Source of the DNA: Hyphomicrobiales bacterium
GTDB taxonomy: Bacteria > Pseudomonadota > Alphaproteobacteria > Parvibaculales > Parvibaculaceae
Assembly: GCA_016124805.1 (NCBI GenBank)
Contig: WGND01000001.1
Location: 186,001 to 250,000, forward strand
DNA: 64,000 nucleotides
Reading direction: 5' to 3'
The position numbers and the translations under genes are program-made. Every line of letters starts with the position of its first letter. Positions within the stretch are counted from its first letter, which is position 1. The notes under the pieces are model-generated. The model had not been told where the DNA came from and ran no database searches. It was given only the letters and a program-made list of their open reading frames with translations. Below, one piece after another: positions 9,703 to 17,932 of this stretch.

Positions 9703-10419
9703 TTAGAACATGAACCGGATACCCGCTACGGCAGACAGCATATCGGGGTCTTCGCCGGACGAACGCACCAATTGTGCCGTTTCACCCAGTTTTCGCTCCC
9801 AGTTGACGCCGATATAGGGGGCAATATTGCGGATGATTTCGTAGCGCAGACGCAGCCCCGTCTCGAGTTTTGTAAAGCCGTTCCCGATGTCAATCGCCTT
9901 GTCATCCCCGATGGAGGCATTCAGTTCAAGACTCGGCTCCAGAACAAGCTTCTGGGTGAGGAGGATTTCATATTCGGCATCAAGTCGGGCCGAGGGCGTG
10001 CCGCGCTCGCTGAGGAAGGCAGAGAGATCGACATCGAACCATTGTTTCGCAATGCCGCTCAGGCCGACCACGCCATAGCTTCGGCTCGGGCTCGGTTTTA
10101 CGTCCTGTCGCACACCGACATAGACATCGAAAAAATCACTGATGATGTGCTGATAGCGCAGCTGGAATTCGGCCCGCTCGAAGCGCCTGGCCCGGGCGAG
10201 ATATTCGGTTTCCACCTTGAGCGCGATTTTCTGTTCATCGGTCCCGACACGCATGATGCCCTTGCCGACATAGAGATCGTCGCCTGTCTGCCAGCGATGC
10301 TCGAACTGGTCGATCTTCACCGAGGTAAAGACCGCATGATCCATTTCCATGGCATGTGCGGGCAGGACCCCCGTCAAGACCGTGCCCGCCGTGATGACCC
10401 ATGTGGTGAGATTTCTCAT
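9703..10419 (-). CDS. copB: copper resistance protein B (CopB/PcoB-like outer membrane protein)
   Basis: Signal peptide then VKIDQFEHRW...DLYVGKGIMRVGTDEQKIALKVETEY...LRLRYEIIRNIAPYIGVNWERKLG, CopB family; overlaps CopA by 4 nt. Confidence 0.88.
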   Translation of the reverse strand: MRNLTTWVITAGTVLTGVLPAHAMEMDHAVFTSVKIDQFEHRWQTGDDLYVGKGIMRVGTDEQKIALKVETEYLARARRFERAEFQLRYQHIISDFFDVYVGVRQDVKPSPSRSYGVVGLSGIAKQWFDVDLSAFLSERGTPSARLDAEYEILLTQKLVLEPSLELNASIGDDKAIDIGNGFTKLETGLRLRYEIIRNIAPYIGVNWERKLGETAQLVRSSGEDPDMLSAVAGIRFMF

Positions 10420-12110
10420 CGGGTCACCTCGTGATCAGCGGCGATTGATGCCGAGCGCTGCGGCCCGCCTTCCACAATGATCTTGCGGAACATGCCTGTC
10501 GCCATGTGATACATCAGATGGCAATGGAAGGCCCATTCTCCCGGCGCATCCACTTCGGTCTCGGTGTAAACGGTCATGCCCGGGGCGATGTTTACGACAT
10601 GCTTGATCGGGTTCCATTTGCCATTGCCATTGTCGAGCATCAGCCACATGCCATGCAGATGCATGGGATGGGTCATCATGGTCTCATTGACGAACTTGAA
10701 GCGGACACGCTCGCCATATCTCAGGCGGATGGGCTCGGCATCGGCATATTTGACGCCGTTGATGGTCCAGAAATAGCGCTCCATATTGCCGGTGAGACGC
10801 AGCTCGATTTCCCGCATGGCAGGGCGCAATGCATAGAGCGGCTTCTGGGCCTTGAGATCGGCATAGGAAAGAAACCTGCCGCCATCGGCTGCCTCGGGCG
10901 CAAGCCCGCTGCCGGGCCGGTAGAAGGGATCGGCTGTCTTGCCCGTTTCCATTCCCGACATGTCCATCCCGGCCATCGCCCCGTGATCCATTGATGCGTG
11001 GCCCATCGACGCGTGCTCCATCGTTCCGTGATCCATGCCGGGCATCTCCATGCTCATATCCGCCATGGTCAGGCGCGGCGGTTCGCGGCGTTCCGGGATG
11101 GCGCCGCTCATGCCCTCGCGCGGGGCAAGCGTGGCGCGGGCATAACCGCGGCGGCTCATCGTCTCGGCAAATATCGTCAGCGCCTTTTCGTCCCTGGGCT
11201 GAATGATGACGTCATATGTTTCGGCAACACCGATGCGAAACTCGTCCACCTTGACCGGCTGGACATTGTTGCCATCGGCCTGCACGACCAGCATGGAGAG
11301 GCCGGGAATGCGCACATCGAAAAAGGTCATGGCCGATCCGTTGATAAAGCGCAGGCGAATGCGCTCGCCCGGCCTGAAGAGGCCCGTCCAGTTTTCATCC
11401 GCCGTCTTGCCATTGATGAGATAGGCATAGCCGCTCACATCGGCGATGTCGGTCGGCATCATGCGCATGTTGCCCCACATGCCGCGTTCCGAAAGCGTTG
11501 TGCCCAGGCCCTTGTCGGCGATATCGGCAAAGAAATCCGAAACGGTGCGCTGCGTGTTGTTGTAGAAGTCGGACATCATTTTGAGGTTCGACAGGACGCG
11601 CATCGGCGATGAAGGATGCATTTCGGAGAGCATCACCACATAGTCGCGGTCAAATTTGAAAGGCTCGCGCGCCTTTGGCTTGATGATGATGGCGCCATAA
11701 ACACCTTCCTGTTCCTGCATGCCGGAATGGCTGTGATACCAATAGGTGCCGGACTGTTTGACGGGAAAACTGTAGGTGAAGGTTTCGCCGGGCTTGATGC
11801 CGTCAAAGCTGATGCCCGGCACGCCATCCTGACTGGCAGGCAGCACCATGCCATGCCAGTGCAGCGACGTATCTTCCTTCAGATGATTGGTGACATTGAT
11901 TGTTACGGTTTCACCTTCGGTGAAATTCAGCGTGGGGCCGGGAATGGAGCCGTTGATGGCAAGTGCGGTTTTATGCTGGCCCATGACAGTCATGGGAATT
12001 TCGCCAATGCTCAGATTATAGGTGCCGGCTCTGGCGACGACGCAAGTCATCAGCAGCGCGATGAAAGCAGCCACGCCAATGCGGGCGTGAAGTGTCAATG
12101 AACGGATCAT
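10416..12110 (-). CDS. copA: copper resistance multicopper oxidase CopA
   Basis: Cupredoxin copper motifs: SLHWHGMVLP, TYWYHSHSG, HPMHLHGMW, GEWAFHCHLMYHMATGM; Met/His-rich insert (PGMDHGTMEHASMGHASMDHGAMAGMDMSGM). Confidence 0.92.
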   Translation of the reverse strand: MIRSLTLHARIGVAAFIALLMTCVVARAGTYNLSIGEIPMTVMGQHKTALAINGSIPGPTLNFTEGETVTINVTNHLKEDTSLHWHGMVLPASQDGVPGISFDGIKPGETFTYSFPVKQSGTYWYHSHSGMQEQEGVYGAIIIKPKAREPFKFDRDYVVMLSEMHPSSPMRVLSNLKMMSDFYNNTQRTVSDFFADIADKGLGTTLSERGMWGNMRMMPTDIADVSGYAYLINGKTADENWTGLFRPGERIRLRFINGSAMTFFDVRIPGLSMLVVQADGNNVQPVKVDEFRIGVAETYDVIIQPRDEKALTIFAETMSRRGYARATLAPREGMSGAIPERREPPRLTMADMSMEMPGMDHGTMEHASMGHASMDHGAMAGMDMSGMETGKTADPFYRPGSGLAPEAADGGRFLSYADLKAQKPLYALRPAMREIELRLTGNMERYFWTINGVKYADAEPIRLRYGERVRFKFVNETMMTHPMHLHGMWLMLDNGNGKWNPIKHVVNIAPGMTVYTETEVDAPGEWAFHCHLMYHMATGMFRKIIVEGGPQRSASIAADHEVTR

Positions 12111-12168
12111 GTGTGTTTCCTGATGTGATTTGCGGCGGGCAGGACGGGAGGCGCTTTCGCGCCTCACC

Positions 12169-12780
12169 TCACTCCTTAATCGTGATCGTGCCCGTCATGC
12201 CGGATTCGGCATGGCCGGGTACGCCGCAGGAAAATTCAACGGTTGCGTCACCCGAAAAGGTCCAGATCAGCTCGGCTGTCTTGCCGGGCTCCAGCAGCAC
12301 CGTATTGGGGTCGTCATGCATCATGGTCTGGCCGTTGCCCATATCCATCATCATGGCTTGCCGATCAATCCTGTCGCCATCGATCACGCCATGGTCGACC
12401 ATCATCTGCATTTCCGAAGCATGTGCCTCATGCATGGCGGCGGTGCCAAGGCTGAACTCGTGAACAAGCGTGCCTTCATTTTTGATGATGAAGCGCACTG
12501 TCTCGTTTTTTGTCACTGTGATGGCATCGGGTTCGAAATAATTGTCCTTCATCACGATGGTGATGTTTCGCGACACATCGGCAGTCTTGCCAGGCGCGCC
12601 GATATTTTCATGCATCTGATGGGGCGCTGTTTCACCCATCATGTGGTGCATCTGGTCGCCGGGCATATGTCCCTGATCCATGGGCGCATGATCCATGTCC
12701 ATGGTCTGTGCAAATGTTGTTGAGGGAGCGACGGCGAGGGTGGCAAACAGCAGGGTGCTTGCGCCGATAAGAGCGGTTTT
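12169..12780 (-). CDS. cupredoxin-domain copper-binding protein
   Basis: MKTALIGASTLLFATLAVAPSTTFA signal peptide; MDMDHAPMDQGHMPGDQMHHMMGE Met/His-rich; C-terminal VEFSCGVPGHAESGMTGTI type-1 Cu site. Confidence 0.85.
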   Translation of the reverse strand, partial: KTALIGASTLLFATLAVAPSTTFAQTMDMDHAPMDQGHMPGDQMHHMMGETAPHQMHENIGAPGKTADVSRNITIVMKDNYFEPDAITVTKNETVRFIIKNEGTLVHEFSLGTAAMHEAHASEMQMMVDHGVIDGDRIDRQAMMMDMGNGQTMMHDDPNTVLLEPGKTAELIWTFSGDATVEFSCGVPGHAESGMTGTITIKE

Positions 12781-12833
12781 CATGATCTTGTTTCCAGTTC
12801 TGTAAAGGGGATCGCGCGCGATGGCGCGGGCAC

Positions 12834-13235
12834 TCACAGGCTGGATTTGGGTGGGGGCGAGATCAGTCGGGGGGCGTGTGGATCAAAGCGAATGACAAGG
12901 GGGCGATAGCTCACCTGTGTTGACAAGCCGGACGTGGCGGTCGGCCCTTCTGGCAATGTCGCAAGGCTGCCTGTCATGCAGCATGACGAAAATGCGGTGT
13001 CCTTGGAGGGCTGGCTGTGCGGCGCCTTTTTTGCCATATCGAGCAAATCATGGGCGGTGCCTGCCGCATGACCGGCACAATCTGGCGTCGAGGCAACGCC
13101 AGCCTTGGCGGCCACAGGGCCCGCCAGCAGGATCATCAGCGACAGAATAATGTGCAGTCCAAAGCGCATAAGCAGGCCCGGTTCAAATGACATCCCCTCA
13201 AGCATATGGCTTCCAGTAGAGGGAAGGTCAAGCAA
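12834..13235 (-). CDS. hypothetical secreted/membrane protein linked to the copper cluster
   Basis: Hydrophobic N-terminus (LMRFGLHIILSLMILLAGPVAAKA) followed by Cys/His residues; codirectional with the copper genes. Confidence 0.6.
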   Translation of the reverse strand: MLDLPSTGSHMLEGMSFEPGLLMRFGLHIILSLMILLAGPVAAKAGVASTPDCAGHAAGTAHDLLDMAKKAPHSQPSKDTAFSSCCMTGSLATLPEGPTATSGLSTQVSYRPLVIRFDPHAPRLISPPPKSSL

Positions 13236-13250
13236 ATGCGCCTGTGCCGG

Positions 13251-13829
13251 TCAGGACCGACCCAAGGCGGCGATTTGCCGGGCAAGCACTTCGCGCACGC
13301 GGGTCAGGTTTTCCGGCGTGGGGTGGATGGCGGCCTGCAGGCCCAGCCCGTCGACAATGCCGATCAGCCGGTCCGCCTCATAGGTTGCATCGAGCGCCGG
13401 GTTGATGCTTTCGAGAAGCGGCAGCAGTGCCTCGCGCCATCTGGTATGGCGGGCATCATTCTCAATGGCAAGCGGGTTGTCGTTCATGGCGACGCCCCAG
13501 AAGCCGATCCAGATTTTCCATTCTTTCACTCGCTCCTCGTCCAGCGGCAGGGTTTCTTCCAGCATGGCAAGCAGGCGATCCAGGGCGCTGCCTTCCCGCG
13601 CGCGTGCCTGCAGCATCCGATCGCCTGCCGCGTCATAGGCGGCATGCAGGGCGGCGAGCACCAGTTCTTCGCGATTGGCGAAATAATGGGTCAGGCGCCC
13701 CGTTGTGCAGCCCGCCACCTTGGCGATCTTGCGCATGGTCAGGCCTTCCAGCCCCTCGCTGGCGATCACCTGCCAGCTCGCCTCAACGATTTCCAGGCGG
13801 CGTATGTCATGGTCGATGATTTTGGGCAT
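13251..13829 (-). CDS. TetR/BetI-like transcriptional regulator
   Basis: MPKIIDHDIRRLEIVEASWQVIASEGLEGLTMRKIAKVAGCTTGRLTHYFANREELVLAAL. Confidence 0.88.
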   Translation of the reverse strand: MPKIIDHDIRRLEIVEASWQVIASEGLEGLTMRKIAKVAGCTTGRLTHYFANREELVLAALHAAYDAAGDRMLQARAREGSALDRLLAMLEETLPLDEERVKEWKIWIGFWGVAMNDNPLAIENDARHTRWREALLPLLESINPALDATYEADRLIGIVDGLGLQAAIHPTPENLTRVREVLARQIAALGRS

Positions 13830-13918
13830 GGGAAATCCGGTCAGCTTTTTCTGTTTACACAACAATTGTTTTGCAATAAATAACACATAACAAGCGTTAT
13901 CCAAAACGGGGATGGAAC

Positions 13919-14833
13919 ATGCACGACTTTCTCAATGGTCTTCTACATATACGTGATGTGGACCAAATCGGCATTCTTCTGGCGCTGATTGTCGTCGATG
14001 TCGTGCTGACCTGGGTGCTGCGCAAGAAATATTACGCGGCCACGGATTCGCTGAATTCCGTTCTCATGGCGCTGGCCTATGCCGCTACCATCGCGCTCTC
14101 GGCGGGCACGGTGTTGCTGGCGCTTTACTGGGTCCATGCGCGCGCCTTTTTCGACATCGACTGGGCGGGCAGCGTCTGGCTCATTCTGGCTGCCTATGTG
14201 ATCGTCGATTTCGCCTTTTACTGGTATCACCGCGCCATTCATGAAATGCGCTTTGGCTGGGCGGCCCATGTGGTGCATCACTCCAGCCAGTATTTCAATG
14301 TCGGCACGGCGCTGCGCTCCTCTTTTGTGGAGGCCTGGCTTGAGCCCCTGATGCTCGTGCCTGTGGTGCTGCTCGGCATTGATCCGGTCATGGCGATTGC
14401 GCTCATGTCGATCAATCACCTTTATCAGTATTGGCTCCATACGCAGCATATCGGCAAGCTTGGGCCGATGGAGTGGATCATGAACACGCCCTCCCATCAC
14501 CGCGTGCATCACGGTTCCGATCTCAAATATTGCGACCGCAATTATGCCGGCACCTTCATCATCTGGGACCGGCTGTTCGGGTCGTTTCAGGTTGAGGAGG
14601 AAAAGCCCGTCTATGGCATTCGCCATCAGCTTGAAACGGTCAATCCGCTGCGCGTCGCCTTTCATGAATGGATTGCCATTGCCAAAGACCTGCGCAGTGC
14701 GCGCTGCTTTGGCGAGGTGATGGGCTATCTCTTCGCGCCGCCCGGTTGGTCGCCCTATGGCTGGAGCGAAACAACACGAGCCCAGCAGGCGGCTGAACGC
14801 GCAAAAGCAGGGAAGACGGAGAAGGCGGCTTAA
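13919..14833 (+). CDS. sterol desaturase / fatty acid hydroxylase family protein
   Basis: Histidine boxes: FYWYHRAIHEM, HVVHHSSQYFN, TPSHHRVHHGSD, several TM segments. Confidence 0.92.
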   Translation: MHDFLNGLLHIRDVDQIGILLALIVVDVVLTWVLRKKYYAATDSLNSVLMALAYAATIALSAGTVLLALYWVHARAFFDIDWAGSVWLILAAYVIVDFAFYWYHRAIHEMRFGWAAHVVHHSSQYFNVGTALRSSFVEAWLEPLMLVPVVLLGIDPVMAIALMSINHLYQYWLHTQHIGKLGPMEWIMNTPSHHRVHHGSDLKYCDRNYAGTFIIWDRLFGSFQVEEEKPVYGIRHQLETVNPLRVAFHEWIAIAKDLRSARCFGEVMGYLFAPPGWSPYGWSETTRAQQAAERAKAGKTEKAA

Positions 14834-16194
14834 ACGTTCAGCAACAGATGCTCGCGTTCCCAGGCCGAGATGACCTGCTGATAGGCTTCATGCTCGGTCA
14901 GCTTCACATCCATATAGATCTGCACAAAGCGGGTGCCGAGCACTTCCTTCAGCTCGGTTGCGGTGCGCAGATGGTCGAGCGCGTCGAGCAGATGGCGGGG
15001 CAGGGCATAGCGCTTTGACTCGTAAGCGTTGCCCTTCATCTCCTTGGTCGGCGTCAACTCGTTGACCATGCCGATATAGCCGCAGGCGAGCGACACGGCG
15101 ATGGCGAGATAGGGATTGGCGTCGGCGCCCGGCACGCGGTTTTCCACGCGACGGCCGGGACGGCGCGCCTCGGGAATGCGCAGGCCGACGGTACGGTTCT
15201 CGTGGCCCCAATGGGTGTTCACCGGCGCGGCAAGGTCGCGCACGATGCGGCGATAGCTGTTCACATTGGGGGCGATGAGGGCCATGGAGGCCGGCAGATA
15301 TTTCTGCAGGCCGGCAATATAGGAAAGGAAGAGCTTGGTATCCTTGCCCTGCTTGTTGGCGAAGAGATTTTCGCCTGTTTTCATGTCCACGATCGACTGA
15401 TGAATATGCATGGCGCTGCCGGGCTCGCCCTCATAGGGCTTGGCCATGAAGGTCGCATAGATGCCGTGGCGAAGGGCGGCCTGCCGCATGGTGCGCTTGA
15501 AGAGGAAAGCCTGATCGGCAATGTCGAGCGGTTCGCCATGGTCGAAATTGATTTCGACCTGGGCGGCACCTGACTCATGGATCAGCGTGTCGATGTCGAG
15601 ATCCTGGGCTTCGCAGAAATCATACATGTCCTCGAAAATCGGATCGAATTCATTGACCGCGTCAATGCCATAGGACTGGCGCGCGGTTTCCTGACGGCCA
15701 TTGGCGCCGACCGGCGGTTCGAGCGGATAGTCGGGATCGATATTCTTGGCAGCGAGATAGAATTCGACTTCTGGCGCGACGATGGGCTGCCAGCCCTTTT
15801 CTTCATAAAGCTTCAGCACGCCCTTGAGCACATTGCGCGGGGCGATGGGCACGGGGCTGCGGTCGCGGTAATTGGCGTCGCAAATGATCTGCGCCGTCGG
15901 CTCGCTGTACCAGGGCACCATGCGCACGCTGGAGCAATCGGGATCGAGAATGATGTCGGGCTCGAGATCGTCGAGCACTTCGCTCTCGATATAGTCGCCG
16001 GTGACCGTCTGACCGAAGATCGATTCCGGCAGGCGCAGGGTGCGGTCGGCAAGGCTGGAAATGAATTTGCGTGTCGGCAGGATCTTGCCGCGCGCAATGC
16101 CCGCCATGTCGGAGACCATGCATTCCACTTCGGTGATGCGATGATCTTTTAGCCATTTGACCAGATCGTCCTTGTTCTTGACCTTGTCGCCCAT
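14830..16194 (-). CDS. puuA: glutamine synthetase family protein (gamma-glutamylputrescine synthetase-like)
   Basis: EVEFYLAAKN...AQVEINFDHGEPLDIADQAFLFKRTMRQAALRHGIYATFMAKPY...GSAMHIHQS; adjacent to a PuuD-like gene. Confidence 0.85.
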   Translation of the reverse strand: MGDKVKNKDDLVKWLKDHRITEVECMVSDMAGIARGKILPTRKFISSLADRTLRLPESIFGQTVTGDYIESEVLDDLEPDIILDPDCSSVRMVPWYSEPTAQIICDANYRDRSPVPIAPRNVLKGVLKLYEEKGWQPIVAPEVEFYLAAKNIDPDYPLEPPVGANGRQETARQSYGIDAVNEFDPIFEDMYDFCEAQDLDIDTLIHESGAAQVEINFDHGEPLDIADQAFLFKRTMRQAALRHGIYATFMAKPYEGEPGSAMHIHQSIVDMKTGENLFANKQGKDTKLFLSYIAGLQKYLPASMALIAPNVNSYRRIVRDLAAPVNTHWGHENRTVGLRIPEARRPGRRVENRVPGADANPYLAIAVSLACGYIGMVNELTPTKEMKGNAYESKRYALPRHLLDALDHLRTATELKEVLGTRFVQIYMDVKLTEHEAYQQVISAWEREHLLLNV

Positions 16195-16220
16195 GGGTGG
16201 CCTCTAAATGCTGAAAGGGT

Positions 16221-17072
16221 TCAGACCGTTTCGAGTTTGAGAGCGGCGGCTTCGTGAACGGCTTTACCGAAAGCACCGAAGAGTTTCTGCGAGACGTCGT
16301 TTTTCCAATATTGCCATTCAGGATGCCATTGAACGGCGAGCGAGAAATTTTTCGAGCCGGTCACGCGCAGCGCTTCAACCGTGCCATCGGCGGCGCGCCC
16401 CTCAATGGTGAGCGCAGGGGCAACCCTGGCGATGCCCTGACCATGCAGGGAATTGACGCGGATCGTGCTCTGCCCCAGCAGGGCCTCGAAGACGCCGCCC
16501 GGCGTGAGCATCACATCATGGGCAGCGGCATATTGATCCTCCAGCGGGGCTTCCTTGTCCTCGCGATGATCAAAGCGCGGGGCAAAGCCCTCATCGCTGG
16601 GTATTTCATGGATATGGGGGTGGAGCGAACCGCCAAAGGCGACATTGAGTTCCTGAAAGCCGCGGCAGACTGAAAAAATCGGCACGGCGCGATCAACGCA
16701 GACGCGGATGAGCTCGAGTGTCAGGGCATCGCGCTGGCGGTCTTCCAGCACCCCTTCGCGCGGCGCGCTGCCGCCATAATTGTCGGGATGCACATTGGAA
16801 TGCGAGCCGGGCAGGAAAATGCCGTCGCACAGGCTCAGAATTTCATCGAAATCGGGGGCGGTCTCAAAGGGCGCGCGCGGCACGGGCAACAGCACGGGCA
16901 TGCATTTGGCGCCCCCCTCAACGGCGGCGATATATTTCTCACCAACGGCGTGAAAGGGATGCGGTCCCAGCATCTTGACGTCGCAGGGAATGCCGACGAC
17001 GGGGCGTCTCATGGTGTGTTTTGTCATGCACCATAGAAGTAGCACGGCCCCTAGGGGGCGCTCAAGCGCCAC
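16221..17072 (-). CDS. puuD: gamma-glutamyl-gamma-aminobutyrate hydrolase family (class I GATase)
   Basis: RRPVVGIPCDVKMLGPHPFHAVGEKY...VPIFSVCRGFQELNVAFGGSLH...AVQWHPEWQ catalytic Cys/His motifs. Confidence 0.87.
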   Translation of the reverse strand: MALERPLGAVLLLWCMTKHTMRRPVVGIPCDVKMLGPHPFHAVGEKYIAAVEGGAKCMPVLLPVPRAPFETAPDFDEILSLCDGIFLPGSHSNVHPDNYGGSAPREGVLEDRQRDALTLELIRVCVDRAVPIFSVCRGFQELNVAFGGSLHPHIHEIPSDEGFAPRFDHREDKEAPLEDQYAAAHDVMLTPGGVFEALLGQSTIRVNSLHGQGIARVAPALTIEGRAADGTVEALRVTGSKNFSLAVQWHPEWQYWKNDVSQKLFGAFGKAVHEAAALKLETV

Positions 17073-17128
17073 GCAGCGGCCAAGGGGTGCCCGCGTCTAG
17101 GATAATCAACAAGGAAAGAGGCTGATAA

Positions 17129-17812
17129 TCAGTTGTTTTTGCCGCCAAAGGGGCGCTGCTCGTCGCGCATGACGAAAAGCTCATTGGCCGCATTGATGCC
17201 GGTCTGGATGTTGCGCAGGGCGACGGTTGTCTGCAGCCCCTGCGCATCCGTCACCACCCATTGGCGCAGCTGGAGGCGGGGCTCGTCAAAGACGAGCGTG
17301 ATCTCGCCAGGGGCCTTGTTGGTCTTGTCGGCCAGCGTCACGCGCAGTACGCCGGGCTGGCGGTCGACGCTGATGATGCGGGTGTCGCGTGTCAGGTCCA
17401 CCGTTTCATCAAGCAGCAGATTGAGCGGGGTGGAGCCCAGCGGATAGCGCTGGGGTGGGCCCGAGCCTTCCTTGATGCCCACCCAGATGCCATCGGCCAC
17501 GACCAGCAGGTCGGAAGGCGGGTTATATTCAAAGCGCAGGCGGCCAGGGCGGCGGAGATAGAATTTGCCCTCGGCGATAGACCCGTCCGGGCCGATCTGC
17601 AGGAAATCACCCTGCATGTTTTTCACGCCCTGCAGATAGTCCGTGACTTCCTGCAAGGCGCTGGAGTCGCTTGTGCTGAGGGGCTCTGCCTGTGCCTGTC
17701 GCGCGCCCGCACTCAGCAGGGTTGCAACCAGCAGGCTCAGACCAACAATTGCCAGCGCCACCAGAACATACTGACGAAGCCGGTTGTTATTCTCATGATC
17801 AATATGGCTCAT
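17129..17812 (-). CDS. lolA: outer-membrane lipoprotein carrier LolA family protein
   Basis: VTDYLQGVKNMQGDFLQIGPDGSIAEGKFYLRRPGRLRFEYNPPSDLLVVADG; start uncertain (17812-17842). Confidence 0.87.
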   Translation of the reverse strand: MSHIDHENNNRLRQYVLVALAIVGLSLLVATLLSAGARQAQAEPLSTSDSSALQEVTDYLQGVKNMQGDFLQIGPDGSIAEGKFYLRRPGRLRFEYNPPSDLLVVADGIWVGIKEGSGPPQRYPLGSTPLNLLLDETVDLTRDTRIISVDRQPGVLRVTLADKTNKAPGEITLVFDEPRLQLRQWVVTDAQGLQTTVALRNIQTGINAANELFVMRDEQRPFGGKNN

Positions 17813-17932
17813 GCTGGCGAACATGGCGGTCCTTTGTGGCAAAAAGCAGAAGCAGATTAAGGCATCTATGCGGCATTTGGCATGAACCCCGGCTGAATGG
17901 CCGGGGTGCAGGGCGGGGTTTTGTGCGGCATT

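Noticed and set aside
10960-11045. Possible tandem repeat array in copA
   Set aside because: The degenerate repeats encode the known Met/His-rich copper-binding loop; explained by protein function.
17885-17908. Hairpin ACCCCGGC...GCCGGGGT between lolA and ftsK
   Set aside because: Stable stem, but no T tract on either strand; not called as a terminator.
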